Assembly (NCBI GenBank): GCA_036873755.1
Contig: JAVTVY010045434.1
Location: 62,001 to 126,000, forward strand
DNA: 64,000 bases
Direction: 5' to 3'
DNA from: Hanleya hanleyi
Taxonomy: Eukaryota; Mollusca; Polyplacophora; Lepidopleurida; Hanleyidae
Shown here: positions 1 to 11,904 of the stretch, one piece after another
How the letters are laid out: every line of letters begins with the position of its first letter
Position numbering within the stretch: the stretch's first letter is position 1
Program-made: the position numbers and the translations under genes
The notes under the pieces: model-generated
Seen by the model: the letters and a program-made list of their open reading frames with translations, nothing else
Database searches by the model: none
What the model was told of the DNA's origin: nothing

Positions 1-2580
1 AGCGAGTGGTTTTAGCAGGATCCTCTGTACTGTTGACATTGATCTATAGCCAGTGTCCTCTGTAGTAATGGCACTGATCTAAAATCAGCGGTTTTAGCAG
101 GCTCCTCTGTACTGTTGACATTGATATATAGCCATATATAGTCCTCTGTACAACTCTGTGTGGTCCTCTGTGTACCATTGATACTGTTTCATAGTCAGTC
201 GTTTTAGTAGGGCCCTCTGTACTACTGACAGTAATCTATAACCAGTGGTTTTAGCAGGGTCTTCTGTACTATTGACATTGATCTATAGCCAGTAGTTTTA
301 GCAGGGCCCGATGTACAACTCATATAAACTGTGGTTTTAACAGCGTCCTCTGTACTACTTATACTGTTTCAAAGTCAGTGGTTTTAGTAGGATCCTCTGT
401 ACTGCTGACACTGATCTATAACCAGTGGTTTTAGCAGGGTCCTCTGTACTATTGACATTGATCTATAGCCAGTGGTTTGAACAGGATCCTCTGTACTACT
501 CATAGAGACGTATAGTCTGTGGTTTCAGCAGGGCTCTGTGTACTATTAACACCGATCAATAGCCACAAGTTTTAGCAGGGCCCTCTGTACTATTGACATT
601 GATCATTAGCCAGTGGTTTTAGCAGAGTCCTCTGTACTATTGATATTGCTCCATTGCCAGTGGTTTAGCAGGATCCCCTGTACTATTGACATTATCCATA
701 GCCGGTGGTTTCATCAGGGTCCTCTGTACTATTGATATTTCTCCATAGTCAGTGGTTTATCAGGATCCCCTATACTATTGACATTGATTCATCACCGGTG
801 GTTTTATCAGGGTCCTCTGTACTATTGATATTTCTCCATTGCTAGTGGTTTATCAGGATCCCCTGTACCATTGATATTTCTTCATTGCCAGTGGTTTATC
901 AGGACTAGTACAGGACTGTACTATTGACATTGATCCATAGACAGTGGTTTTATCAAGGTCCTCTGTACTACTTACACGGATCTTTAACCAGTGGTTCTAG
1001 CATGTACTATCGACACCGATCCATAGTGAGTAGTTTTAGCAGAGCATTCTGTACTATCGACACCGATCCATAGCCAATGGTTTTAGCAGGGCCCTCTGTG
1101 CTATCGACTCCGATCCATAGCCAGTGGTTTTAGCAGGGCCCTCTGTACTACTCATATAGATGTATGGGCAATGGTTTTAACAGGGTCCTCTGTACTACTG
1201 ATACTGCCAGTGGTTTTAGCAGGGTCCTGTGTACTATTGACACTGATCTACAGACAGTGGTTTTTAGCAGGGTCCTGTGTTCTATTGACACTGATCTATA
1301 GACAGTGGTTTTAGCAGGGTCCCGTGTACTATGGACACTGATCCATAGCCAGTGGTCTTAGCAAGGTCCTGTGTACTATTGACACTGATCTATAGACTGG
1401 TTTTAGCAGGGTCCTGTGTACTATGGACACTGATTCATAGCCAGTGGTTTTAACAGGGTCCTCTGTACTATTGACACTGATCTATAGCCAGTGGTTTTTA
1501 GCAGGGTCCTGTGTACTATTCACACTGATCTATAGACAGTGGTTTTACCAGGGTCCGTTATACTACTGACACTGATCTATAGCCAGTGGTTTAAGCAGGG
1601 TCCTGTGTACTATTGACACTGATTTATATCCAGTGGCTTTAGCAGGGTCCCCTGTACTAGTGACATTGATCTATAGCCAGAGGTTTTAGCAAAGCCCTTT
1701 CTACTACTGACAACGATCCATAGCCAGTGGTTTTAGCAGGACACTCTGTACTATCGACTCCGATCTATAGCCAGTGGTTTTACCAGGGTACCCTGTACTA
1801 TTGACGATTCATAGTCCGTTGTTTTAGCAGGGCACTCTGTACTATTGACTCCGATCTATAGCCAATGGTTTAAGCAGGGTCCTGTGTAATATTGGCACTG
1901 ATTTATAGCCAGTGGCTTTAGCAGGGTCCCTTGTACTATTGACATTGATCTATAGCCAGAGGTTTTAGCAGGGTCTTTTGTACTATTGACATTGATCTAT
2001 AGCTAGTAGTTTTAGCAGGGCCCGATGTACAACTCATATAAACTGTGATTTTAACAGCGTCCTCTGTACTATTTATACTGTTTCAAAGTCAGTGGTTTTA
2101 GTAGGATCCTCTGTACTGCTGACACTGATCTATAACCAGTGGTTTTAGCAGGGTCCTCTGTACTATTGACATTGATCTATAGCCAGTGGTTTGAGCAGGA
2201 TCCTCTGTACTACTCATAGAGACGTATAGTCTGTGGTTTCAGCAGGGCTCTGTGTACTATTAACACCGATCAATAGCCAGAAGTTTTAGCAGGGCCCTCT
2301 GTACTATTGACATTGATCATTAGCCAGTGGTTTTAGCAGAGTCCTCTGTACTATTGATATTGCTCCATTGCCAGTGGTTTAGCAGGATCCCCTGTACTAC
2401 TGACATTATCCATAGCCGGTGGTTTTATCAGGGTCCTCTGTACTATTGATATTTCTCCATAGTCAGTGGTTTATCAGGATCCCCTATACTATTGACATTG
2501 ATTCATCACCCGTGGTTTTATCAGGGTCCTCTGTACTATTGATATTTCTCCATTGCCAGTGGTTATCAGGATCCCCTGTA
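1..2580. repeat. 47-bp minisatellite array, segment 1
   Basis: Head-to-tail copies of a unit near 47 bp, readable as GTGGTTTTAGCAGGGTCC, then TGTACTATTGACACTGATCT, then ATAGCCA. Copies are diverged, and variants (for example ones with 'gatatttctccat' or 'acaactcatataaact') recur in the same order about 1.72 kb apart, e.g. near 317 and 2032. That shows higher-order repeat structure. Because 47 is not a multiple of 3, the reading frame shifts from copy to copy and no long ORF forms. The array continues after insertions at 5659, 10461 and 12555. No gene is seen in it. Confidence 0.95.
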
Positions 2581-3163
2581 GGCCTACGGCCTAACCGCAA
2601 ATGACGGGGTCTTTGTGGCTACAAAATGTGGCTACATTTGTAGCCACATTTTTTTAAATGTGGCTACATTTCTCTATAGAGAGTGTAGCCACATTTTAGA
2701 TAATGCCTTTTTTATGATAAATAACAAACTGAAATAGCTCGACAAACACGAATAGTCTGTAAATGTAGCCTCTTTCCATGCAGACGAACTCCAAGAATAA
2801 GAAAAATATCGATTTTTGTCCAGGCCTTGCACTCACCTCGCATTTACCGATTGATGTCGGATTTATCGGAAGCCGCAGGCTTGTCGCAGAATTAGTATAT
2901 GACTATGATAGTATTACATCCTATAACATCGAATTTTTATTGGAAAAATAACTGTATGGATAGAAACTATTCACGAATATAAATCCATCGCATGCCGATA
3001 TTTCGTCGTTGTTGTTCCATAAAGCCGCGCCCCCGAATACGAGGTTAGCGATTGGCTAACCGCGTGGTACAGGCGGGGATTTGGTGTAGACTAGTACCCA
3101 CCCACTGCGCATGACCCGCTATCGCTAAGCTTGTGGACCAGTATCTAATAATGAAAAGACGTA

Positions 3164-3307
3164 ATGGCGGCCAAATTTGAGCCCATACCTTCAACATGGA
3201 GTGTTTATGAAATGGCTCGATGCGTAGAGGAAGTGCTACAGATCAATGTGAAAACTACCGCTCAAGATATGCGTCTGTTTCATCTTACTTTAGGACTTGA
3301 TAACTGA
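3164..3307 (+). CDS. Short ORF in GC-richer core of the foldback element (possible captured exon)
   Basis: A 47-codon ORF starts MAAKFEPIPSTWSVYEMARC and ends LFHLTLGLDN. It lies just after the only CpG-rich stretch of the element (about 3010-3140). The composition looks protein-like and the start context (gtaATGG) is acceptable. I do not recognise a family. It could be a captured first exon, a small transposon protein, or chance. Nothing in the sequence proves that it is translated. Confidence 0.2.
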   Translation: MAAKFEPIPSTWSVYEMARCVEEVLQINVKTTAQDMRLFHLTLGLDN

Positions 3308-3837
3308 TGATGTTAAATAATGATATTCTGTAAAAGATTGTTTCTTTTATCGACCTTCAGTTCGGCCTTGTCAAGAACAGGCTCTATCAGCTTGACGAGA
3401 GTATCTGTGGGTCCGCGTCAGTCCGTGACGTCACAGCATAATTTTACACAACGTCACAATACGACGGTATAATGAATTGTTAATCCGATTGTTGCATAAC
3501 GTCACAAATACACGTCAACAGGTCATGACATCGCCGCTACAGTGAAGGTCGGCATTATTAGAAGCCTGTCGTCAATCGGCTCAACATTATAGACGACGGC
3601 GGCCAGTCTAGGATTTGGTGAAGCATCTCGGCCAATCACAGCTTGCTTAACAAAGGTCGGGTCGTCTGCATTTCGCCTCTTTGAAGATGGTGGAATATTC
3701 TTCGGCGATTTAGACCACGTTTTAGACAAATCCTGAACGATTTATATAATAAATAGTTCCCATCCATACAACTAAACAGTGAACAAGAACAAACCATGTT
3801 TTCATCGAGTGCAGTGCACTATGGCAAGCCGTTTTTT

Positions 3838-4285
3838 CCACATATGTTGAAAACTTTTGCACATATGTCAAAAAGTTTTCAACATATGTGTAAAACTTTT
3901 CAACATATGTCTAAAAGTGCGGATTTATTCCACATATGTGTAAAAGTTTTATACATATGTTGAAAACTTTTTGACATATGTGCAAAAGTTTTCGACATAT
4001 GTGGAATAGTTAATTTATTTAACATATGTGCCAAACTTTTCAACATATGTCTAAAACTTTTACACATATGTCTAAAACTTTTACACATATGTCTAAAAGT
4101 TTTCGACATATGTAGAAAACCCGTTTTTTACACATATGTCTAAAACTTTTCCACATATGTGTAAAACTTTTACACATATGTGTAAAACTTTTACACATAT
4201 GTATAAAACTTTTCAACATAAGTGAAATAGTTAATTTATTTCACATATGTGCAAAACTTTTCCACATATGTCTAAAAGTTGCGAC
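3838..4285. repeat. 21-bp palindromic tandem array, left arm
   Basis: About 20 copies of a 21-bp unit pair the palindrome ACATATGT with a second near-palindrome AAAACTTTT or AAAAGTTTT. 21 bp is two helical turns, so the palindromes would lie on one face of the DNA. The unit is 7 codons long, which explains the artefactual ORFs reading HM-x-K-x-F on either strand. Confidence 0.9.
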
Positions 4286-4592
4286 TTCTGTCGTAGGCAT
4301 CGACTGCTCCCTGGTATCGTTTTGGCGCCTTTTCCATCTGCAAACAAAGGAGCAACCTGTCCACAGTGATAACATGGTATTCAGTAAGGTTGACCTTGAA
4401 ATGGCTATAAGAATGTGTCTGTTTATCTGTGACCTAGCTGATTACTCCTACACTGCCGTATTTCGATCCTGTATGCGAGATCAATGCGTTGTTAATTCAG
4501 GATTTGTTCCTACCCCTCCCCGCTCTCCTCTTTCATTTCAAGTTTGCACGAACCCACCGTACTCTATACCAGTACCACCTATAGCTACCGTA

Positions 4593-4739
4593 CACAGGGG
4601 CTTGTTTGTTGGTTAGTCATTAATTAGGATATTAATATTCATATATACTCTCTTCCTACTCCGTTATAGTGGAGTAGGAGGAGAGTATATATGAATATTA
4701 TTATCATAATTAATAACTGACCAACAACAAGCCCCTGTG
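4593..4739. mobile_element. 147-bp hairpin MITE (hAT-like ends)
   Basis: The ends CACAGGGGCTTG and CAAGCCCCTGTG are inverted, and nearly the whole element is self-complementary around a centre near 4665 (the two halves of 'tactctcttcctactcc'). The flanks 'ctaccgta' (4585-4592) and 'ctaccgca' (4740-4747) look like an 8-bp target duplication with one change. An 8-bp duplication and a CAGGGG-type end fit hAT MITEs. It is nested within the 2581-5658 element and interrupts an 80-codon reading frame that opens at 4374. Confidence 0.75.
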
Positions 4740-4838
4740 CTACCGCAGTTTGTACGATCTGCGTTAGCTGCAGGAGTAGAGGTGCGTTCAGGGAAGATGG
4801 TCATGTATGAACCTTGAATCTACAATAATATAGTACTG

Positions 4839-4863
4839 TTATTATTATTATTATTATTATTAT
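4839..4863. repeat. (ATT)n microsatellite
   Basis: Eight uninterrupted ATT triplets lie inside the foldback element. Read on the other strand they give a run of isoleucines, so an ORF there is an artefact. Confidence 0.9.
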
Positions 4864-5034
4864 AAGCTTCCGTGTCCTCACTGTTGTTCCACATTTCTCA
4901 CATGCCGGAGAGACGAAAAACAAACCCCGAAGGGACAGCGTCATTTTGAAACGGTCGTCAGATAGCAAACATTCACGAGAGATTATACTACAGGGAGCAG
5001 TCCATTTCCTTTCCATTAACACTCCTGACATTTA

Positions 5035-5345
5035 TTTAACATATGTACAAAACTTTTGCACATATGTGGAAAAACACTTTATTTGACATATGTGGAAAAG
5101 TTTTGCACATATGTATAAAACTTTTCAACATATGTATAAACTTTTCAACATATGTGAAATAGTTAATTTATTTTACATATGTGTAAAGCTTTTCCACATA
5201 TGTTTAAAACTTTTCAACATATGTGTAAAACTTTTCAACATATGTTTAAAACTTTTGCACATATGTCTAAAAACTGTTTTTTACACATATGTGGAATTCT
5301 TTTGTACATATGTGCAAAACTTTTCAACATATGTGGAAAACCCGA
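5035..5345. repeat. 21-bp palindromic tandem array, right arm
   Basis: This is the same ACATATGT plus AAAACTTTT unit as at 3838-4285, about 14 copies. It ends just before the right inner inverted repeat arm. Confidence 0.9.
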
Positions 5346-5658
5346 TTAAATACCGAAACGGCTTGCCATAGTGCACATGCCGAGGTAAGTTCCTGTTTTG
5401 AACTGAACGGCCGTGGGAAACTGCACTTTTCTGTGCATACGATGATTTTCGATGTTTGTAAAAAAAGTTTTTAAATCATTTTGTCGAAGCTTTTAGTAGC
5501 TTATTATGACAGTGAAATGTTTCAATTAAATGTGGCTACAGTCTCTATAGAGAAATGTAGCCACAAAATGTGGCTACATTTCTCTATAGGGATTGAATGT
5601 GGCTACAAAATGTGGCGACATTTGTAGCCACAAAAACCCCGGCATTTTCGGTTAGGCC

Positions 5659-6980
5659 CCCTGTACTATTGATATTTCTCCATTACCAGTGGTTTATCAG
5701 GACTAGTACAGGACTGTACTATTGACATTGATCCATAGACAGTGGTTTTATCAAGGTCCTCTGTACTACTTACACTGATCTATAACCAGTGGTTCTAGCA
5801 TGTATTATCGACACTAATCTATAACCAGTGGTTTTAGCATGTACTATCGACACCGATCCATAACGAGTGGTTTCTTCAGGATTCTCTGTACTATTGACAT
5901 TGATCTAGAGCCAGTGTCCTCTGTACTATGACACTGATCTATAACCATTGGTTTTAGCATGAACTATCGACACCGATCCATAGCGAGTGGTTTTAGCAGG
6001 ATCCTCTGTACTATTGACATTGATCTATAGTCAGTGTCCTCTGTGCTAATGACACTGATCTAAAATCAGCGGTTTTAGCAGGGTCCTCTGTACTATTAAC
6101 ACTGATATATAGCCAGTAGTTTTAGCAGGGTCCTCTGTACAAATCAGAGACGTATAAGCCGTACTTTTAACAGAGTCCTCTGTGTACTATTGATACTGTT
6201 TCATAGTCAGTAGTTTTAGTAGGGCCCTCTGTACTACTAATCTATAACCAGTGGTTTTAGCAGGGTCTTCTGTACTATTGGCATTGGTCTATAGCCAGTA
6301 GTTTTAGTAGGGCCCGATGTACAACTCATATAAACTGTGGTTTTAACAGCGTCCTCTGTACAATTTATACTGTTTCAAAGTCAGTGATTTTAGTAGGATC
6401 CTCTGTACTGCTGACACTGATCTATAACCATTTTAACAGGGGCCTCTGTACTATTGTCATTGATCTATAGCCAGTGGTTTGAACAGGATCCTCTCTACTA
6501 CTCATAGAGACGTATAGTCTGTGGTTTCAGCAGGATTCTGTGTACTATTAACACCGATCAATAGCCAGTGGTTTTAGCAGAGTCCTCTGTACTATTGATA
6601 TTGCTCCATTGCCAGTGGTTTAGCAGAATCCCCTGTACTATTGACATTATCCATAGCCGGTGGCTTTATCAGGGTCCTCTGTACTATTGATATTTCTCCA
6701 TAGTCAGTGGTTTATCAGGATCCCCTGTACTATTGATATTGATCAATCACCAGTGGTTTTATCAGGGTCCTCTGTACTATTGATATTTCTCCATTGCCAG
6801 TGGTTTATCAGGATCCCCTGTACCATTGATATTTCTCCATTGCCAGTGGTTTATCAGGACTAGTACAGGACTGTACTATTGACATTGATCCATAGACAGT
6901 GGTTTTATCAAGGTCCTCTGTACTACTTACACGGATCTTTAACCAGTGATTCTAGCATGTACTATCGACACCGATCCATA
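5659..6980. repeat. 47-bp minisatellite array, segment 2
   Basis: Continuation of the 47-bp satellite between two insertions. Variant units such as 'gactagtacaggactgtac' occur here near 5700 and 6855, and in segment 1 near 902, in keeping with the higher-order repeat. Confidence 0.95.
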
Positions 6981-9900
6981 CCCTTACTGTCCAGAAGTGT
7001 CACACTTCATGTGAAGTGTGCCTAGAAGTGCCTCTGAAGAGTACACTTGAAAGGCACTTCAACAACAGAGAAAAATATTGGCACACTTCAAAGGTACTTC
7101 ATTAGAAAAAGGCAGTAGTCAAGGGACTCCTCAAAGACACTTCATGGACTTTGTCAATTTCATAACAAAAAATGAGGGACTTCAGAGACACTTCTGAGAC
7201 TTTCTTTTTGTTCGGCATAATCCAAGGTACTCCTCAAAGACACTTCTTGGACTTTGTCAGTTCTTCAGCGAAACTTAGGGGACTTCAGAGACACTTCTGA
7301 GACTTTGTTTTTGTTCTGCATAATCTAAGGTACTCCTCAAAGACACTTCTTGGACTTTGTCAGTTATATAGTATAACTTGGGGGACTTCCCCTTGCAAAA
7401 AATATCTTCTAGCATCCTATAAGATTTTGAAAAATCCTATTAGATTCTAAAAAATCATATGAGCTTCTAAAATATAAGAGTCTGAAAAAGCCTATAAGAT
7501 TCTGAAAAAATCCTATTAGATTCTGAAAAATCCTATAAGATTCAATCCAATAGGATTTCTAGATTATTGGAATTTTCCCACAAACTGTTACAGTAACATA
7601 ACATTATAAATTAGAACTACATGTTTACAAGTTTCAGTTATATTAATTAGCTCTGGGAATAACTCAGCTTAAAGTTGGCTGATTTGATTTCACTCAGTGA
7701 CATCAAATCTCATTTCAATGAAACCACCAAACATCAGATTTGTACTTCACATTTCAAAATAGCTACAACTGTGTAAAATATTCACATGTGGTTATACTGA
7801 CATATTACTCAGAACTGTGAACATTTTTTTTGGATATTTTAAAGTGATCAGTACTATGGGTTTCTATTTGAATAGAATAAAGACATTAATAACACCAGTC
7901 TCTCACACATTAGATAAGAAATCTTGTTGAATTCAGATTTTATAATCATTCCAAATCCATGATTTTATAGTAAAATTGGACAAAATGGGAATTTTTTTTT
8001 AGAAGAATCAGTTCTAACATAATGTCTGCAACAAAAAAATACCCATTAAAGAATACTTTATATTATCCTCTTCATCATTATCACTAAGTATAATATATAT
8101 AATTTTTGTTTCTGATAGTCTTTTTCTTCTGAATTGTCTTTGCCAAAATGGGTGGAGTTATCTGCCCTTGAAAATTTAATTGAACACTGGGGGCGCCACC
8201 AGACGATAACAATCAAAATGGCTGACCTCTCCAACTGCAGAAATCAGATTTTGTTCCTGTTATTAAGCTAGAACTATGGAGGTTTGAAGAACTGTATTGC
8301 AGATGGTGATTATAGCAGCTAGTGATATGGTAAGTAAATTATAAATATAACTAAACTTTTTCTGTTTTTCATAACTTAATAAGCAAAGAACAGAGCTGAA
8401 CAGTGATGTAGACCTGTGAGAATCAGCTATTTATTTTATCAACAAGTTTCCTTTGACATATTGAAAAATTGATATTGGCCTCAATAAATATTTTGCTATA
8501 TGGACTGCAGGTTATTATAATGTACTCCACCTTATAATTGCAGTCAAATTTAATGGGTCATGTAACATGGCGAAATATCCTTATCTCTGTCCCAATATCA
8601 CTTTCAGATCTATCCAGGTTGATCAAGGCAGTGTGGATTAATTGCCATTGTTATGATTGTGTGAATTGTCAGCTTGGAAACACCAGGCTTGGGGACCTCA
8701 TATGAAGATTGGCATGCACCCCTGGAGGAAATCCCCTGAGGGTGAGATATTTTTATCACAAAACTGTTCTGTTCATGTCAAAACAGGTGGATTTAACTGG
8801 TTGGGGGGATGGTAGCTCTAAATAAATGATCTCGTTGTTTTGATTTTTTATTGATTCATAAATTGTATTGAATTTTTTCCTTGCAGAATGTAGAATATTC
8901 CCATACCAGATTTTTGACAAAATGGTAAAGAAATAAGTTTTAGAATATATTGATAATAAAATGTTAGCATTACCTGTTTTAGCTGTAATCAGAAAAAGTA
9001 TAATCAATTATGATTAGACTTAATTTTCATCATTATAACAGGCTATATTTTCCTTGTCTATTTGATTGCACTATTCATATACCAAAGCTAAGGATCTTCA
9101 GATCTTCAATTGTACATTTTTACCCACATCTTGAGAAATGAGAACATTTCATTTCATACATTTATTTCATTTCAAAAATTTAAGAATACAATTTGTACTA
9201 AAAAGCATTTATTTGTTATTTGAAACCTTGTCTGAAGATTTAGTTGAACCAGGAATTAACAGAGACATTTATCAAAATCCACATGATTGTTTCTAATGGC
9301 TTCTTTGTCAATACTTTCATAATTCCAGAATACAGCTGCAACAAGGAACTCGGCTCACTTCAAGCAGCCACTCGACTGATGGGAAATTTAATGAGCACAC
9401 CTAGGTACATGGTTGATTTCTTCATAATGTATATTGGCTAGAACATCACACAAACTGTTTATCTCCATTGTTGTATATCATTGAGTACTAAAGAAAGGAT
9501 AATAGACATCTTCATCATGTGTTTCATTCTTTACCCTTTATGGTAGTCAACCTATTCAATCATCCTGAGTGTATTAAAAAAAAACAACTGGATTGCATGT
9601 CATATGGAACCATATATACAACTGATCAGGTTTTAATTATATGCATGTATTTATCGCCACAGGCCAAGAAGTTCACAATTCAGACTGGTGGGTTTCAGCG
9701 TTGGGTTACGTCCGAGTGGACCTCAGGGCAACTGAAGTAAACTATCCTTCGAAAGATCTGCTGCTTCAAGTTCAAGTTGGAAAAGAACACGGTCACCCTT
9801 GAATAATAATACTGCAATAAATTCTCATACCAAAGACTGCATGTAAATACATACATATAGTATTGTGCTGTATTTTGTCTCAAGGATTTGTGCTAGCGGT

Positions 9901-10460
9901 TTATTGTAAATATTTTATGATGTACTGTTCTGTCTCACTCTGTATTTTCTCTGAATAAAACTTTCTGTGCTCAAATATATATTTGTGTATTCTTTTCTGT
10001 GAAAGTAAATATCTCGTGGCTATACATACCTTTTCCTCACACGGATTTGCTATGATACTAATAAGGTACCGGTACTTCAAGAGCACTTCAGAAGTGCATA
10101 TGAAAGGTATCCTTCTGTAGAAGAGTGGATGAAGTGACTTGCCATATAAGGACATTGAAGTGCCTCAAATATTCTAATTAGGTACTTCAAGAGCACTTCA
10201 GAAGTGCCTATGAAGGTTACCCTTCTGTGGAAGTGTCTATGAAGTGCCTTTGCAGTACCTAATTAAAATATTTGAGGCACACTTCTAAGTGACTTCATTG
10301 TGACTTTGTGACTTCAATGCCCTTATATGGCATTGCTACAAAACAATACCCACACTGCAAGCACACTTCTGACTCTGAGCCTTGCACTTCAAGGTTGAAA
10401 TATGGCCACACTTCAAAGTTACTTCAAAGTTACTTCAAAGACACTTCTGGACAGTAAGGG
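6981..10460. mobile_element. 3.48-kb TIR transposon, copy A (TA target duplication)
   Basis: The termini are a perfect 21-bp inverted repeat beginning CCCTTACTGTCCAGAAGTG. The insertion splits the satellite text 'ccata|gtgag' and duplicates TA (6979-6980 and 10461-10462), so the empty site can be read directly from other satellite copies. Both subterminal 400-bp zones are dense in GAAGTG/CACTTC in both orientations, as expected of transposase-binding subterminal repeats. No transposase is recognised. The interior has exon-like segments (separate entry). A second copy is at 48517-53693. The TA duplication suggests the IS630-Tc1-mariner group or another TA-targeting superfamily, but the CCC...GGG ends do not settle which. 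Confidence 0.9.
8218..9821 (+). other. Exon-intron-like series inside TIR element copy A
   Basis: Splice-like borders appear in order: ATG at 8218 with exon end 8329 before GTAAGT; exon about 8544-8741 (acceptor TTGCAG, donor GTGAGA); 8887-8924 (TTGCAG, GTAAAG); 9329-9404 (TTCCAG, GT); and a last exon from 9663 (CACAG) with AATAAA at 9816-9821. The last segment contains a short open stretch ending GGFQRWVTSEWTSGQLK-stop. The same borders are kept in copy B. Exon 1 has a stop codon before its donor in both copies, so the product may be a non-coding or short-peptide RNA. The gene model is inference. Confidence 0.3.
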
Positions 10461-11904
10461 TAGTGAGTAGTTTTAGCAGAGCACTCTGTACTATCGACAC
10501 CGATCCATAGCGAGTAGTTTTAGCAGAGCACTCTGTACTATCGACACCGATCCATAGCCAATGGTTTTAGCAGGACCCTCTGTGCTATCAACTCCGATCC
10601 ATAGCCAGTGGTTTTAGTAGGGCCCTCTGTACTACTCATATAGATGTATGGGCAGTGGTTTTAACAGGGTCCTCTGTACTACTGATACTGCCAGTGGTTT
10701 TAGCAGGGTCCTGTGTACTATTGACACTGATCTATAGACAGTGGTTTTTAGCAGGGTCCTGTGTTCCATTGACACTGATCTATAGACAGTGGTTTTAGCA
10801 GGGCCCCGTGTACTATGGACACTGATCCATAGCCAGTGGTCTTAGCAAGGTCCTGTGCACTATTGACACTGATCTATAGACCGGTTTTAGCAGGGTCCTG
10901 TGTACTATGGACACTGATCCATAGCCAGTGGTCTTAGCAAGGTCCTGTGTACTATGGACACTGATCTATAGACAGTGGTTTTAGCAGGGTCCTGTGTACT
11001 ATGGACACTGATCCATAGCCAGTGGTCTTAGCAAGGTCCTGTGTACTATTGACACTGATCTATAGACAGTGGTTTTAGCAGGGTCCTGTGTACTATGGAC
11101 ACTGATCCATAGCCAGTGGTCTTAGCAAGGTCCTGTGCACTATTGACACTGATCTATAGACTGGTTTTAGCAGGGTCCTGTGTACTATGGACACTGATTC
11201 ATAGCCAGTGGTTTTAACAGGGTCCTCTGTACTATTGACACTGATCTATAGCCAGTGGTTTTTAGCAGGGTCCTGTGTACTATTCACACTGATCTATAGA
11301 CAGTGGTTTTGCCAGGGTCCGGTGTACTACTGACACTGATCTATAGACAGTGGTTTAAGCAGGGTCCTGTGTACTATTGACACTGATTTATAGCCAGTGG
11401 CTTTAGCAGGGTCCCCTGTACTATTGACATTGATCTATAGCCAGAGGTTTTAGCAAAGCCCTTTCTACTACTGACAACGATCCATAGCCAGTGGTTTTAG
11501 CAGGACACTCTGTACTATCGACTCCGATCTATAGCCAGTGGTTTTCCAGGGTACCCTGTACTATTGACGATTCATAGTCAGTTGTTTTAGCAGGGCACTC
11601 TGTACTATTGACTCCGATCTATAGCCAGTGGTTTAAGCAGGGTCCTGTGTACTATTGACACTGATTTATAGCCAGTGGCTTTAGCAGGGTCCCTTGTACT
11701 ATTGACATTGACCTATAGCCAGAGGTTTTATCAAGGCCCTCTGTACTACTGACAACGCTCCATAGCCAGTGGTTTTAGTAGGGCACTCTGTACTATTGAC
11801 TCCGATCTATAACCAGTAGTTTAAGCAGGGTCCTGTGCACTATTGACACTGATTTATAGCCAGTGGCTTTAGCAGGGTCCTGTGTACTATTGACATTGAT
11901 CTAT
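10461..11904. repeat. 47-bp minisatellite array, segment 3
   Basis: Same satellite as segment 1. The order of variants at about 10460-11700 closely parallels 1010-1950, so the two blocks come from a larger duplication. Confidence 0.95.

Larger units (their letters stand above)
3814..5376. repeat. Inner inverted repeat bounding the palindrome arrays
   Basis: The 21-nt arm at 3814-3834 (starts GTGCACTATGGCAAGCC) is repeated exactly in inverted orientation at 5356-5376. The arms enclose both 21-bp palindrome arrays, so the core could fold back on itself inside the outer inverted repeats of the 2581-5658 element. It may be an older element that was captured, or the original core of this one. Confidence 0.8.
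2581..5658. mobile_element. Non-autonomous foldback/TIR DNA transposon inserted in the 47-bp satellite
   Basis: The ends are inverted repeats: GGCCTAACCGCAAATG at the left (near 2588) and GGCCTAACCGAAAATG on the complement of the right end. Similarity continues for about 110 bp through nested hairpins built on GTGGCTACATTT. The satellite text 'ccctgta' occurs on both sides (2574-2580 and 5659-5665), consistent with a 7-8 bp target duplication. The extra 'ggcctac' at 2581-2587 looks like a partial repeat of the end. Inside are a GC-richer stretch (about 3010-3140), two arrays of 21-bp palindromes, an inner inverted repeat (3814-3834 and 5356-5376) and a 147-bp MITE. No transposase-like ORF is present, so mobility would need a partner. 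The superfamily is not assigned. Confidence 0.85.

Noticed and set aside
3523..3729. 68-codon minus ORF in the foldback element
   Set aside because: Composition is protein-like, but there is no family, no start support and no second copy to test it against.
3900..5474. ORFs rich in HMxKTF or HICLKLF repeats
   Set aside because: They are translations of the 21-bp palindromic array on either strand.
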